From Zea mays (Eukaryota > Streptophyta > Magnoliopsida > Poales > Poaceae), in contig NC_050096.1 in the NCBI RefSeq assembly GCF_902167145.1, forward strand, positions 266,994,622-267,058,621: a stretch of 64,000 nucleotides of DNA, in the 5' to 3' direction. The notes beneath the pieces are model-generated. The model was not told where the DNA came from, searched no databases, and saw nothing but the letters and a program-made list of their open reading frames with translations. Both the position numbers and the translations under genes were made by a program. Below are positions 29,957 to 41,479 of the stretch, piece by piece (position 1 is the stretch's first letter; the number at the start of each line of letters is the position of its first letter).

Positions 29957-32652
29957 GAAGCAGTGCTCGTCGACTTTCTCCGCGCTAACGCCGACGTTTT
30001 CACGTGGAGTCCCTCGGACATGCCTGACATACCGAGGGATGTCGCCGAGCACTCGCTGGATATTTGAGCTGGAGCCCGACCCATGAAGCAGCCTCTGCGC
30101 CGATTCGACGAAGAAAAGCGCAGAGCCATAGGCGAGGAGATCCACAAGCTGATGGCAGCGGGGTTCATCAAAGAGGTATTCCATCTCGAATGGCTTGCCA
30201 ACCCTGTGCTTGTGAGAAAGAAAGGAGGGAAATGGCGGATGTGTGTAGACTACACTGTTCTAAACAAAGCATGTCCGAAGGTTCCCTACCCTCTGCCTCG
30301 CATCGATCAAATCGTGGATTCCACTGCTGGGTGCGAAACCCTGTCTTTCCTCGATGCCTACTCAGGGTATCACCAAATCAGGATGAAAGAGTCCGACCAG
30401 CTCGCGACTTCTTTCATCACACCTTTTGGCATGTACTGCTACGTTACTATGCCATTTGGTTTGAGGAATGCGGGTGCGACATACCAAAGGTGCATGAACC
30501 ACGTGTTCGGCGAACACATTGGTCGAGCGGTCGAGGCTTACGTCGACGACATCGTAGTCAAGACGAGGAAAGCCTCCGACCTCCTTTCCGACCTTGAAGC
30601 GACATTCCGGTGTCTCAAGGCGAAAGGCGTAAAACTCAATTCCGAGAAGTGTGTCTTCGGAGTACCCCGAGGTATGCTCTTGGGGTTCATCGTCTCTGAG
30701 CGGGGCATCGAGGCCAACCCGGAGAAAATCGCGGCCATCACCAACATGGGGCCCATCAAGGACTTGAAAGGCGTACAGAGGGTCATGGGATGCCTCGTGG
30801 CTCTGAGCCGCTTCATCTCGCGCCTCGGCGAAAGAGGCCTACCTCTGTACCGCCTCTTAAGGAAGGCCGAGTGCTTCACTTGGACCCCTGAGGCCGAGGA
30901 AGCCCTCGGGAACCTGAAGGCGCTCCTCACGAACGCGCCCATCTTGGTGCCCCCCGCTGCCGGAGAAGCCCTCTTGATCTACGTCGCCGCTACCACTCAG
31001 GTGGTCAGCGCCGCGATCGTGGTTGAGAGGCGAGAAGAGGGGCATGCATTGCCCATCCAGAGGCCGGTCTACTTCATCAGTGAGGTACTGTCCGAGACCA
31101 AGATCCGCTACCCACAAATTCAGAAGCTGCTGTACGCGGTGATTCTGACGCGGCGGAAGTTGCGACACTATTTCGAGTCTCATCCGGTGACTATGGTGTC
31201 ATCCTTCCCCCTAGGGGAGATCATCCAGTGCCGAGAGGCCTCGGGTAGGATTGCAAAGTGGGCGGTGGAAATCATGGGCGAGACAATCTCGTTCGCCCCT
31301 CGGAAGGCCATCAAGTCCCAAGTCTTGGCGGACTTTGTGGCTGAATGGGTCGACACCCAGCTCCCAACGGCTCCGATCCAACCGGAACTCTGGACCATTT
31401 TTTCGACGGGTCGCTGATGAAGACAGGAGCGGGTGCGGGCCTGCTCTTCATCTCACCCCTCGGGAAACACCTCCGCTACGTGCTGCGCCTCCATTTCCCT
31501 GCGTCCAACAACGTGGCCGAGTACGAGGCTCTGGTTAACGGGTTGCGTATCGCCATCGAGCTAGGGGTCCAACGCCTCGACGCTCGCGGCGACTCGCAGC
31601 TTGTCATCAACCAAGTCATGAAGAACTCCCACTACCGCGACCCGAAGATGGAAGCCTACTACGATGAGGTTCGGCGCCTGGAGGACAAGTTCTACGGGCT
31701 CGAGCTCAACCACATCGCCCGACGATACAACGAGACTGCGGACGAGCTGGCTAAGATAGCCTTGGTGCGGACAACGGTTCCCCCGGGCGTCTTCTCCCGA
31801 GACCTATATCAACCCTCAGTCAAGACCGACGACACGCCTGAGCCTGAGGCACCCTCGGCTCAGCCCGAGGCGCCATCGGCTCAGCCCGAGGCACCCTCGG
31901 CCCCGAGGGTGAGGCACTGCGTGTCGAGGGAGAGCGGAGCGGGGTCGCGCCTAATCGAAACTGGCAGGCCCCGTACCTGCAATATCTCCACCGAGGAGAG
32001 CTACCCCTCGACCGAGCCGAAGCTCGGCGATTGGCGCGGCGCGCCAAGTCGTTCGTCTTGCTGGGGGACGGGAAGGAGCTCTACCACTGCAGCCCCTCAG
32101 GCATCCTCCAGCGATGCATATCCATCGCCGAAGGCCAGGAGCTCTTACAAGAAATACACTCGGGGGCTTGCGGCCATCACACAGCACCCCGAGCCCTTGT
32201 TGGAAACGCCTTCCGACAAGGTTTCTACTGGCCGACCGCGGTGGCCGACGCCACTAGAATTGTACGCACCTGCCAAGGGTGTCAATTCTACGCAAGGCAG
32301 ACCCATCTGCCCGCTCAGGCTCTGCAGACAATACCCATCACCTGGTCGTTTGCTGTGTGGGGTCTGGACCTCGTCGGTCTCTTGCAGAAGGCACTCGGGG
32401 GCTACACGCACCTGTTGGTCACCATCGACAAATTCTCCAAGTGGATCGAGGTCTGACCCCTAAACTGCATCAGGTCCGAACAGGCGGTGGCGTTCTTCAC
32501 CAACATCATCCATCGTTTCGGAGTCCCGAACTCCATCATCACCGACAACGGCACCTAGTTCACCGGCAGAAAGTTCCTGGACTTCTGCGAGGATCACCAC
32601 ATCCGGGTGGACTGGGTCGCCGTGGCTCACCCCATGACGAATGGGCAAGTAG
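29957..32652 (+). pseudogene. pol: pol of element D, truncated
   Basis: RT in frame after the UAG, with a TGA at about 30066 and then open from 30083. It has WRMCVDYTVLNKACPK, FLDAYSGYHQIRMK and the catalytic YVDDIVVKT (30538-30564), then degenerate RNase H. A base is lost near 31398 in the T run before CGACGGG, shifting the frame. The second RNase H follows (FFDGSLMKTG, AEYEAL, GDSQLV). A further shift lies near 31910 after the shortened Pro-rich linker. Integrase has the HHCC zinc region, WGLDLVG and TDNG, with stops at about 32455 and 32558, and ends at NGQV before the D35E glutamate. It cannot make active integrase. Confidence 0.85.
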
Positions 32653-33131
32653 ACCGACTTAAAGAGGAAAAGGCTATTTAGTCCTCGATAGATTGTCCTA
32701 ATGTTAATAGTAAACATGAAGGGTATAAATGTAATTTCACACAGGCTGCGCCCTGTGCCTATAAATAGATGAACAGTACCCCCGTATTGTTCACGCTGAC
32801 TTGTGCTCACTTGTGCGTCACGCTTGTACTTTTACCTTCTATTAAGCCGAAGGTATATTTGTAATTCAATATTGTTTCTGTCTTTCCATGGTAATATAAT
32901 GAGAATGAATTAATAATGTTATATGATTGTTTGTGTTGTCTCTTATATTTCATATGCTTCTTCTTTTATTAACATATATCGCAATCTACAAAGGTATGTC
33001 CTTCATGACTTTCGTCTGAAGATCATTATATCCTAAGGGAAATAATGCTTCGAAGGACGAAGAGTGTTAACATTTAACATTTGGTGTTGCCTTGTTCTTA
33101 ATTCATAGCATTTGAGAATAAGTCCCCAACA
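32653..33131 (+). repeat. 5' LTR remnant of zeon B
   Basis: Lacks the first 191 bp present in the 3' LTR (39261-39451). It keeps the TATA box TATAAATA (32760-32767) and the adjacent inverted repeat ATGAACAGTAC - CCCC - GTATTGTTCAC, and ends CCCCAACA. Confidence 0.92.
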
Positions 33132-33150
33132 TTGGCGCCCACCTACGGTG
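33132..33150 (+). other. Primer-binding site of zeon B
   Basis: TTGGCGCCCACC directly after the LTR, as in zeon A. Confidence 0.75.
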
Positions 33151-33189
33151 AACTCATTCGACCACCTTCGGCAAGCCCTGACCTTCGTC

Positions 33190-34698
33190 ATGCCACTGAA
33201 GAAAGCTTCAGTGCCAGGGGCTGCTGCGCTGCAGCCACTGGACACAAATAAGGAAACTCTCTCTCCGAGAGGCTCAAAGCCAAAAGAGAAAAGCCACTAG
33301 TCCAACACTCCAGGAGGAGGAGTTGGACCAAGAGATCAGGGACATGGAAATCATCCATCAACAAGTACAAAGGAAGAAGGAGAAGATGGCGCGGCTGGCC
33401 GATCTTCAAAAAAAGATCGACGAAGCTACTGAAGAAGTGTGTCATCTTGTTCAAGATGAACAAGACCGAAGGCCCTAGCACAGGGAGCTTCGTCAAGAAG
33501 GCTTATTCAACGAAGACGGATGGTATGATGATTTTAATCATGATACCTTTATTTTTGATGATGCTTCTCCCTTGGCAGTAGAACTGCAGGCTACCCCATG
33601 GCCCCCATCATACAAGCCACCTCAGCTTCCCATGTATGATGGGCACTCAGATCCAAAGCAGTTTCTGATGAATTACAAAGCAACTATATCTTCGTACGGG
33701 GGCAATACCGCAGTCATGGCGAAGTCCTTCATCATGGCAGTCCAGAACGTAGCCCAGACATGGTATTCTTCTCTTCGACCAGGAACTATCACGTCGTGGC
33801 AGAAGCTCAAGGACATGCTGGTTACCAGTTTCCAAGGCTTTCAAATGAAGCCAGTCACAACTCAGGCTCTGTTCCAGTGCACGCAAGACCATGAAGAATA
33901 CCTTCAGGCATATGTCCGAAGGTTCTTGCGACTGAGGGCACAAGTGCCTACAGTGCCCAATGAAATTGTCATTGAGGCCATGATCAAGGGTCTTAGGCCA
34001 GAACCTACTGCTCAATATTTCGCCAGAAAGCCCCCACAGACTCTGGAGAAGTTGCTTCAGAAGATGGATGAGAACATCCGGGCTGACAACGACTTCCGCC
34101 AAAGAAGGGAGGAAGCTTACAGATTCTCTGAGATGACTAGGGGCTTCGGAGGACGAATTCACCCGAGGCATGTCAGGTCGATTCACAACTCCAGTTAGAG
34201 CGATGACAAGGGAAGCCAGCCTCAGAGGTCACAATACAACAACAAAGCTCTTTCAGGCCGCCAGCTCCAAGGGGCAGAGGCGCCAGGGGCTTCGGAGGAA
34301 GATATGTGGATCAGCCCAGGAAGATTTATTGCTTATTCTGTGGTGAGGATAAGGGCCATACTACAAGAATGTGTCAAATCACCATTCAGAAGTAGAAGGA
34401 GATCGCAGAAGCCGAAGCTAGGCAGAATCAGCCGAAGCAGGTCTTGCACACTGCTTCGTGCCACTCTCCCTACATACCAGAATATGTGGGTAATTATCCT
34501 GCAGCTTCTGTTGCTTCGGCTAGCCATTCACAGGCTTCCTGGCCACAGCTCCCACCCCCACCACCACTGCAGCCGACCTATTCCCGAAGCCAGCAGCCAG
34601 AAGGGCGCCAGCACACTAAATAGCAACGGGAGTTTAGGGAGGAATCCGAAGCTCGCACAGTCAACAGTATTGTGCCAGAATCAAAGCACATCTATTGA
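33190..34698 (+). pseudogene. gag: gag of zeon B, several breaks
   Basis: ATG at 33190 (MPLKKAS..), collinear with gag of A. The frame shifts near 33290-33320. There are in-frame TAGs at about 33476 and at 34196-34198 and further breaks in the Gln/Pro-rich region, including the frame around the CLFCGEDKGHT knuckle (near 34325). From 33572 to 34198 the capsid-type domain is intact over 208 codons (TWYSSLRPGTITSWQKLKD ... MIKGLRPEPTAQYF). It ends with the same SKHIY tail, then TGA at 34696. No pol follows. Confidence 0.85.
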
Positions 34699-34839
34699 GC
34701 GATATCCTACCCCCAAAATACCTTTATGTTCTATGTCATTATGTTTTTCAATAAGGAACAATCAATGTAAATCCAGTTTTAATTCCTTGTAATAGTTTTG
34801 CTTCTATCAGAATGAAATATATCTTCTTCACAGATTTAC

Positions 34840-35345
34840 GAAGCTCAAAAAATGTCGAAGCTGAAAAGTCGTTCCTAAGGGAATGTAGAGCTAAAAATCG
34901 CCGAAACTACAAAAAGTCGTTCCTAAGGGAGCGCAGTGTAAGTTTTGCCGAAGCTACAAAAAGTCGTTCCTAAGGGAGCGCAGTGTAAGTTTTCTGCTCA
35001 AAAGTCGTTCCAAAGGGAATGTAGAACCAAATACCGCCGAAATATAAGGCGAAGAAGTTCAAAAGACGTTCCTAAGGAGATGCAGAACTTATACCGCCGA
35101 AATAGAAGGCGAAGAAGTTCAAAAGACGTTCCTAAGGGGATGCAGAACTTACACCGGAAAATAAGTGGTGAAGCCGAAAAATAAACGACAAAGAGGTATC
35201 GATCGTTCCTAAGGGGACGCAGAGATTGTGTGTTTCAATGTGGGCGTGTGAGTGTGTGTCTTTGGCATTAGCATCATATTTTGCATCATATCATCACATC
35301 ATCCTGCATAGCATCACATCATACATCATATCGCTCTAGTGACAT
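34840..35345. repeat. Convergent intergenic repeats of zeon B
   Basis: Units with AAAGTCGTTCCTAAGGGA(G/A)(C/T)GCAGTGTAAG repeat every 60 bp or so from 34860 to 35225, alternating with CCGAAGCTACAAAA or CCGAAATA(T/G)AAGGCGAAGAAG. A CATCATATCATCACATCATC-type stretch follows at 35270-35335. This mirrors 5755-6180 in zeon A. Confidence 0.75.
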
Positions 35346-35479
35346 GATTTGAATACGAAGTCAATCTTCGGAGAATGCTTTGTAAAAATGAAAATATGCT
35401 AAGGCACAAAGTCAGCTGGGAAATACAATTTCGTCAGCTCCGTTGCAAAAAGAAGAGATCCCTTGTTTACGAATCATGG

Positions 35480-35580
35480 ATGTTTTTGCGAAGCTTGGAT
35501 GTTCTTACGAAGCATGGATATTTTCACGAAGCATGGATATTTTTACGAAGCATGGATCTTTTTCTTTACGAAGCATGAAA
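35480..35580. repeat. Short tandem repeat in zeon B, about 24-bp unit
   Basis: Five units of ACGAAGCATGGAT(A/G)TTTTT(A/C). Only traces (ATGCTTCGTGAAG) are present at the corresponding place in A (about 5555-5640). Confidence 0.8.
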
Positions 35581-35762
35581 AGAAGGGAAGGTGTTTTTTC
35601 GCCAAAGGCTCAAACACGGTATGTATATAAAAGTTTCATGCATCGCAAAGAAGTGAATTATAAATAATTTACATATTAGATTAAAAAATATACACATCGA
35701 ATATTACAGTTTTGTTACAGCAAAGTTACATTGACCATCTAAAAATGTTTTTACAATAAGTA

Positions 35763-38700
35763 CTAGTCTTCCTTCAGGATCTTATCAGAAACTTCATTTA
35801 GCAACTTGTTAACAACTTCGCCAACAATAGCTTCGGCCATGTTAATAATCTCCAGGGCCTCCTTCGTTTCTGGATCGGCTAGGGGATCGAACGGTTCCGG
35901 TGGCGGAGATAATTCAGCTACAGTAGAAAAAGTTAATTAGTCCGAAGCCATAAAAACAAATGCTGAAGTTAAATACCGCGAAACAATACCTAAACGTCTT
36001 TCACGTTCTGCAGCTTCCTCATCTTGTTTTGCTTCCACTCGGACATCATGAATATCTTTTTCACTTTTCTTCATAATTTCGTGAGCCATTTCTCGGCCAC
36101 CATTTACCCAGATGTCATTGTAAAATTTTCCACCCATTAAACTTGCTTCAGCTGATGGATCCTTTGTATCATCCACAAAGAAAGCAGCTTCGGCATGGGC
36201 CAGAGTCTTGACAAGGTCGCACCCCGCCTTCTCCAGGATGGCTGAAATTCCTCTTGCACCGGAGAACGCGCAAACATCCCCGCGATCACTTAAAATTTCT
36301 TCGAAAGCTTCGGCCTCTCCACTTATCCATTTGATAACACCTTCAGGGTCGTCTCGTATAAAGTTATCTTCATTAGAATAGGCGCCCACGTTGACGAAGC
36401 TAGCCTTTATTTTCTCCACACAGCCCAATGATTTTTCAAAGCATCTTTCTTTGGATGCGCGAAGTTCTTCAACTGTTTTTTCTAAATAGTATTTCCAATA
36501 TTCACTAATATCTCGGATAGCTTTTGTGAGACCGCATTTTTCTTTGGCTTCGGTCAACTGTTTCCGAAGGTCTTCGATCTCATTCTTTTGGATTTTAGCT
36601 TGAGCCTTGAAACTAGCTTCATCTTCTTTCACTTCGTTTACCAATGAAATCAAGATTTTGTCTTTTCAAGACCTTCGTTCCTTAGTTCGATTACCTCTGA
36701 ATGAAGGTTGTTCAGAGCCATTGTATATCCTTCATCTTCAATGTTTTTCTGTGCTCTAAGGGCGTTGCTAAGAATTAAGCCCTGCAAGAGGAGGACGGAA
36801 TTAAGTATAAACAAATAAAATATTTCGTTTTCAAAATACAAAATTAGCTTTTATACCTTTATACTATTACACACCAAACTATCAGCAAGCTCATCCTTTG
36901 ATAATATTGAAAGGTCATCTTCTAGTTTCGGGAATCCGATGCTTCTACTTATCTCCCGGCAGACGGATATCTCTTTATTATCCGGGAGACAGTACAGAAA
37001 ATCTTCTTCCCCACTACCATTAAACACTAATGCCCCCTTCGGGTATTTTAATTTTTGGGCACAGTATAGCGCTTCTAGCTTCTCTTCTTGAGAAAGTCTC
37101 TTCCCCGAAGCATGACGAATGATGTAATCAGTGCTTTCTTTTGAAGCTTCGGTACCAGCAGCTTGAACCTTTTCAGATGCAATTTGCTCTGCCTCTTTTT
37201 CTTTAACTATGGCGGGCTCTGTCTCAGTGGGCTCTGAAGGCCCAGCTTCGGTTTCAGCTTGAATTTTTGCAGCTTCGACTTCTGTTTGCCTCGTTTCAGC
37301 CTTGGGTAGAGCTTTGGAAGCTTCGGCAATTTTTCTTGAAGGAGCAGGACTCAAGGATTTTGTTGTTTCTAGCACAACATCTAACACATTTGCCATCCTT
37401 CTCCTCTTAGGAGTTGCGGCAGAACCCTTTTGTGCTTTCGGCACTGTTATCTCTGTTGATGGGCTCAAAATCTCTGGCATTTTTGTTATTTTTTCAATTT
37501 CCGACCCTTCAGCCTTATCCTTATCAGCCTTCGTCTCAACCAACTTAACTGAAGGTAACTTCGGCATTACAACCGGCTCTTCAGTGCTCTGCGCAATCGG
37601 AGCAGTCACTCTTGTTTCAGCAGCTGAAGAGGCCTCCCCGCCAAACTCAGGCACCACGGCCGGTTCAATGTAACGTGGTCGATGGGTAAGAACCTTCATC
37701 TTTTTGCCCTTCGGCACAGGCTCAACTAGAGCGGCCGAGGCAGCATCCTTTCTCTTCTTCCCCTGTCCCCGCAGCGGGTAGCGGTAATCGGGGTAGACGA
37801 AGCCGATGGCATCAAAAACTCTGTTCATTCTCTTTTTTCCCCAACCTCCGAAGGCTGCAGACAGCGCATTGTCTTCTGCTTTGGAATATGCTCTAAGCAG
37901 TTCATCACTTGTAGCTTCGATACATTTCAGCCAATCATTGTTTGGTTCATCGAACTTATCCCCAAACCTGAATGTATACTTCAGCCGAACCAAATCACCT
38001 TCGCTAAAATTAGTGATGGTCTCCTTTGGCATTTCCCAGCTTTCTACAAGCGACCATACTCTGAATGCTATATGCTCTTGAATTAAATCTCTTGTACCAA
38101 TGAAGGAGCAGACTGTACTGAAGGCCCTCTGACACGCTTCGGCAGCGTCATCAATTTCAACCTTCAGCCTTCGGAGGCCGAAGCAGGACCAGATGGGGCG
38201 CATAATGACTTCCTTAATGTCTTCTCTTGCTTTCAAATCATTTTTCACATAAAACCATTCTTCCATCCAAGCTCCGGGCCATCTCTTCTGAAATGTTGGT
38301 ACTGGGTGGCTTGCGTTGGGGCGGGCGATAAATCCATAACAACTGAAGTTGTTGTGGTACTGTTCTTTACCCATCGCCTTCGTCTCATATAGCAATTCAT
38401 GCATATTGCAGAAGCACTTTGCGCTTGGTTCTAACCCCTGGCTCCTTACTGCCTAGACAAAAATCCCCATCCTTATTATGGCTTCGGGGGTGATCTGATG
38501 AAGAAAGATTTGGAACGTCTTCAGCACTTCAACTACAAACTTACTCAAAGGGAACCGAAGCCCAGCCTTGAAGAAGCTTCGGAAAATCACAACTTCGTTC
38601 TCCTCAAGGGCAGGAACGTTGTTGTCTCCGCCAGCCCTCACAATAGACATATCCCGAAAGTACCTTCCCCTCATGTTTTCGAGGTGACTCTGTTTGATGG

Positions 38701-38962
38701 TCGATTTTCTGAAGATTGAATGACTTGGTCTCTAGGGCCGATCCTCAGAATCTTCGTCCCCACTTTCCACATCATAGCTATCGCTGTCACCAGTATCTTT
38801 GAACAAGCCCTCCAGTATCTCTTTAGTAATCTTCTCTGTATTTGTCTTTGTCATCGACTCGACAAATCCAGCAATATAAGAATCCATAGTCTTCTTCTCT
38901 TCTTCAGTCAGCTTCGTCTCAGCAGCAACCTTCCTACCTTGAGACATTTTTTCTTCAGACAC
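35763..38962 (-). pseudogene. Three-exon reverse-strand gene (aORF) of zeon B, damaged
   Basis: Exons on the minus strand: 38962 (or ATG 38947, matching copy A) to 36857, 36781-35990, and 35917-35763. Introns are GT..AG in the same positions and phases as copy A, and exon 3 is 155 bp in both. Same domains: acidic N-terminus, the block with ITPEAIIRMGIFV and WFYVKND, Lys/Glu/Pro-rich linker, a conserved block (DYIIRHASGKRLSQEE ... LVFNGSGEEDFLYCLP), coiled coil and an acidic tail in exon 3. Damage: TGG-to-TAG stops at 38731-38729 and near 38455, and a one-base loss near 36658. The lesions differ from those of copy A, so each copy decayed separately from an open ancestor. Function unknown. Confidence 0.82.
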
Positions 38963-39097
38963 GGTGAAAACGCGTCTTTTAAACTGAAGCTCAGAGAGCT
39001 TGAAAAACTATCAAGCGCTAGTGAGCAAGAGCTATAAAACTGAGAAAATAAGGCAAATGGCACAAGCAGTGTATCAAGTGCAGTCGGTGTAAGTTCC

Positions 39098-39105
39098 TAT
39101 TTATA
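39098..39105 (-). promoter_or_regulatory. TATA box of the reverse-strand gene in zeon B
   Basis: TATAAATA on the minus strand in GGGCGTATAAATAGG, 156 bp from the 3' LTR and 158 bp before ATG 38947. It is conserved with zeon A at 1435. Confidence 0.65.
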
Positions 39106-39248
39106 CGCCCAGTACGCTCCAAATTGGAGGGCCCTGTCTGTCATTGACTGTTGCTATTCTAGCAAAGGGAAGGTGTTTTTTCGGACCTTCGGCTTAAGGC
39201 CTTCGTCCATGTCACAGTCTGAATTCGTTATCTTAACAAATTAATACT

Positions 39249-39260
39249 GCGAGGGGCTAC
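39249..39260 (+). other. Polypurine tract of zeon B
   Basis: GCGAGGGGCTAC directly before the 3' LTR, identical to zeon A. Confidence 0.8.
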
Positions 39261-39930
39261 TGTGGGGGCCTTCGTCTTCCGAAGGTCCTCAAAAACATGA
39301 TTAACAATGTTTCCCCAAGTGTAATATATGTACAGAAACCTTCGGACATCGGGATGAAGTTGTCCACAATATGAAAAGCATGGTTGGGACGAAGGTCGAA
39401 CCAGTTCCAAAGCTATGCGCAAGGAAGCTTCGGCTCAGTAGCAGAAAAGGAACCGACTTAAAGAGGAAAAGGCTATTTAGTCCTCGATAGATTGTCCTAA
39501 TGTTAATAGTAAACATGAAGGGTATAAATGTAATTTCACACAGGCTGCGCCCTGTGCCTATAAATAGATGAACAGTACCCCCGTATTGTTCACGCTGACT
39601 TGTGCTCACTTGTGCGTCACGCTTGTACTTTTACCTTCTATTAAGCCGAAGGTACATTCGTAATTCAATATTGTTTCTGTCTTTCCATGGTAATATAATG
39701 AAAATGAATTAATAATGTTATATGATTATTTGTGTTGTCTCTTATATTTCATATGCTTCTTCTTTTATTAACATATATCACAATCTACGAAGGTATGTCC
39801 TTCATGACCTTCATCTGAAGATCATTATATCCTAAGGGAAATAATGCTTCGAAGGACGAAGAGTATTAACATTTAACATTTGGTGTTGCCTTGTTCTTAA
39901 TTCATAGCATTTGAGAACAAGTCCCCAACA
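39261..39930 (+). repeat. 3' LTR of zeon B (complete)
   Basis: 670 bp from TGTGGGGGCC to TCCCCAACA. TATA box at 39559-39566, then the inverted repeat at about 39568-39593. Confidence 0.93.
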
Positions 39931-40665
39931 AACTTGTTCTTAATCGTGCATTCCGTTTTAGCTACGTTGTCAGATATGGCTCAACGATGCTCTGACCTTG
40001 AGGAGAAGTATTCTCAAAGTCAAGCCGACTTGGCCTAGACTTCTGCTTTTCTAGACGGTGCACACTCTCTGAATTCCTCTCTTAATGCCCAGCTTGACTC
40101 TAAAAAGATGGCGCATGCGGTAAACTTCCTTGGCTGACCCTGCCATGTTATTGTTGCCTTGGAACTGAATGTTGTTTTCTGTTTGTAGGAGGAGAAGCGA
40201 GCACTTGTTGCCTCTCGTGACAATCTAGATAGGCTGTACCGTGACGCTAGTAACTCCTTGACCATCTTGGAGAGGAGCCACCGCTTCACCATGTCTGACC
40301 TAGATCATCACCGCCATGAGCTGTAGGTATCCCAAGATGAAGTTCTGCGACTTGGACAACTGCTATCGACCAAGGATTCCACCATCAAGGATCTGCGTGC
40401 TTCCAAGAAGCTTGTCGCGCAGGAGCTAGAGGCGGCTCGACTGACTGTTAAAGCTTTATAAGACAGCTGCACCGTCTTGAAGGCTCAGCGCGACAAGGCT
40501 ATGGATAAAGCCGTTCGCGCTGGACGGATCCTGATGAGGAGGCCCGGCGTCGTGGTGCCTGACGATATTGTTGCTGATGTCAAGGCCGCGCCCAATGCTG
40601 CAAGTCGTCCTTCTTCTTTCGTTGCATCTGTGAAAGACATTGTCAGCAAAGATGTTTCGATGTAG
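39931..40665 (+). pseudogene. Reverse-strand coiled-coil gene (aORF) of element F, 3' part
   Basis: Two exons in phase: 39931-40119 and 40189-40665, with a GT(40120)..AG(40188) intron and the pyrimidine-rich acceptor TTTCTGTTTGTAG. The protein is heptad-like and charged (MAQRCSDLEEKYSQSQADLA, then EEKRALVASRDNLDRLYRDA) and ends KDIVSKDVSM with TAG at 40663-40665. In-frame stops at about 40036, 40324 and 40459. It runs opposite to pol of F, as the zeon reverse genes do. The 5' part is cut off by zeon B. It matches the coiled-coil C-terminal half of plant 'putative gypsy type transposon' proteins, by memory. Confidence 0.7.
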
Positions 40666-40859
40666 TGATGTCCTGCAAAGCACTCTTTTTTATCGAGTTA
40701 GCATCTTTTTTAGAGGATGTAATATGAATTCTATGTGCATGTGACAGTTGTGTTAGAACTCGAATATTTTGTGAACAGGGTGCCAGAACACGCCCCTGGC
40801 GCTAGCAAGTAAAATGTTCTTTTTTCTGAAGAGCTTTTAATCTTAGCTAATTATTTCGC

Positions 40860-41348
40860 TGTTAGGGTATAGTGGTCACCCTGAACAACGCGAAAGCAAG
40901 GGCGCCATCCTAGTTTAAAGGCATTTTTTGACTTAATCCGATTGCTCCGTTAGTAGGGTATAGTGGTCACCCTAAGTCGAGTAAACGTGAGCATGTCACA
41001 CCGACTTTAGTCGTCGCCGACTTAAGCCGATGGCTCCGTTAGTAGGGTATAGTGGTCACCCTAAGTCGAGTAAGCGTGAGCATGTCACACCGACTTAAGT
41101 CGTCGCCGACTTAAACCGATTGCTCCGTCAATAGGGTATAGTGGTCACCCTAAGTCGAGTAAGCGTGAGCATGTCACACCGACTTAAGTCGTCGCCGACT
41201 TAAACCGATTGCTCCATTAGTAGGGTATAGTGGTCACCCTAAGTCGAGTAAGCGTGAGCATGTCACACCGACTTAAGTCGTCGCCGACTTAAACCGATTG
41301 CTCCGTTAGTAGGGTATAGTGGTCACCCTAAGTCGAGTAAGCATGCTG
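40860..41348. repeat. 89-bp tandem array in the 3' region of F
   Basis: GCTCCGTTAGTAGGGTATAG starts units at 40944, 41033, 41122, 41211 and 41300, exactly 89 bp apart. The last unit is partial and a degenerate copy lies at about 40862. Units share TGGTCACCCTAAGTCGAGTA and GTCGCCGACTTAA. Confidence 0.95.
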
Positions 41349-41479
41349 ATTTCAAGCCGAGCTCAATCAAAGTTAGCTGTAAGTCAAGAGTCTGAATGCC
41401 TTTGAAAATGAAAACTTTATTGATGATGAAGTCCCCAGATTACAGAGTACAATTTTCTTCGAGAATTTTTGAGGCCTCG

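Larger units (their letters stand above)
25044..32652 (+). mobile_element. Huck-like element D, truncated in integrase
   Basis: Plus-strand relative of element C with 5' LTR, PBS, gag-protease and pol up to integrase. At 32652 it changes without a break into the middle of zeon B's 5' LTR, so the end of integrase, the 3' region and the 3' LTR are lost. The first LTR bases are TGTAGGGG instead of TGTCGGGG. Several frameshifts and stops mark it as older or more damaged than C. Confidence 0.88.
32653..39930 (+). mobile_element. Zeon/cinful-like element B, 5' LTR truncated
   Basis: Plus-strand relative of element A. The 5' LTR remnant 32653-33131 matches the last 479 bp of the complete 3' LTR (39261-39930). 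PBS, gag, convergent repeat region, reverse gene and PPT follow in the same order as in A. By my comparison the two 479-bp LTR stretches differ at ten positions, all transitions. The right flank (AACTT...) is element F's reverse gene, into which B inserted; the left flank has been deleted up to element D. Confidence 0.9.

Noticed and set aside
40860..41348. Regular repeats resembling a CRISPR array
   Set aside because: Units are contiguous 89-bp tandem repeats without unique spacers, in a plant retrotransposon.
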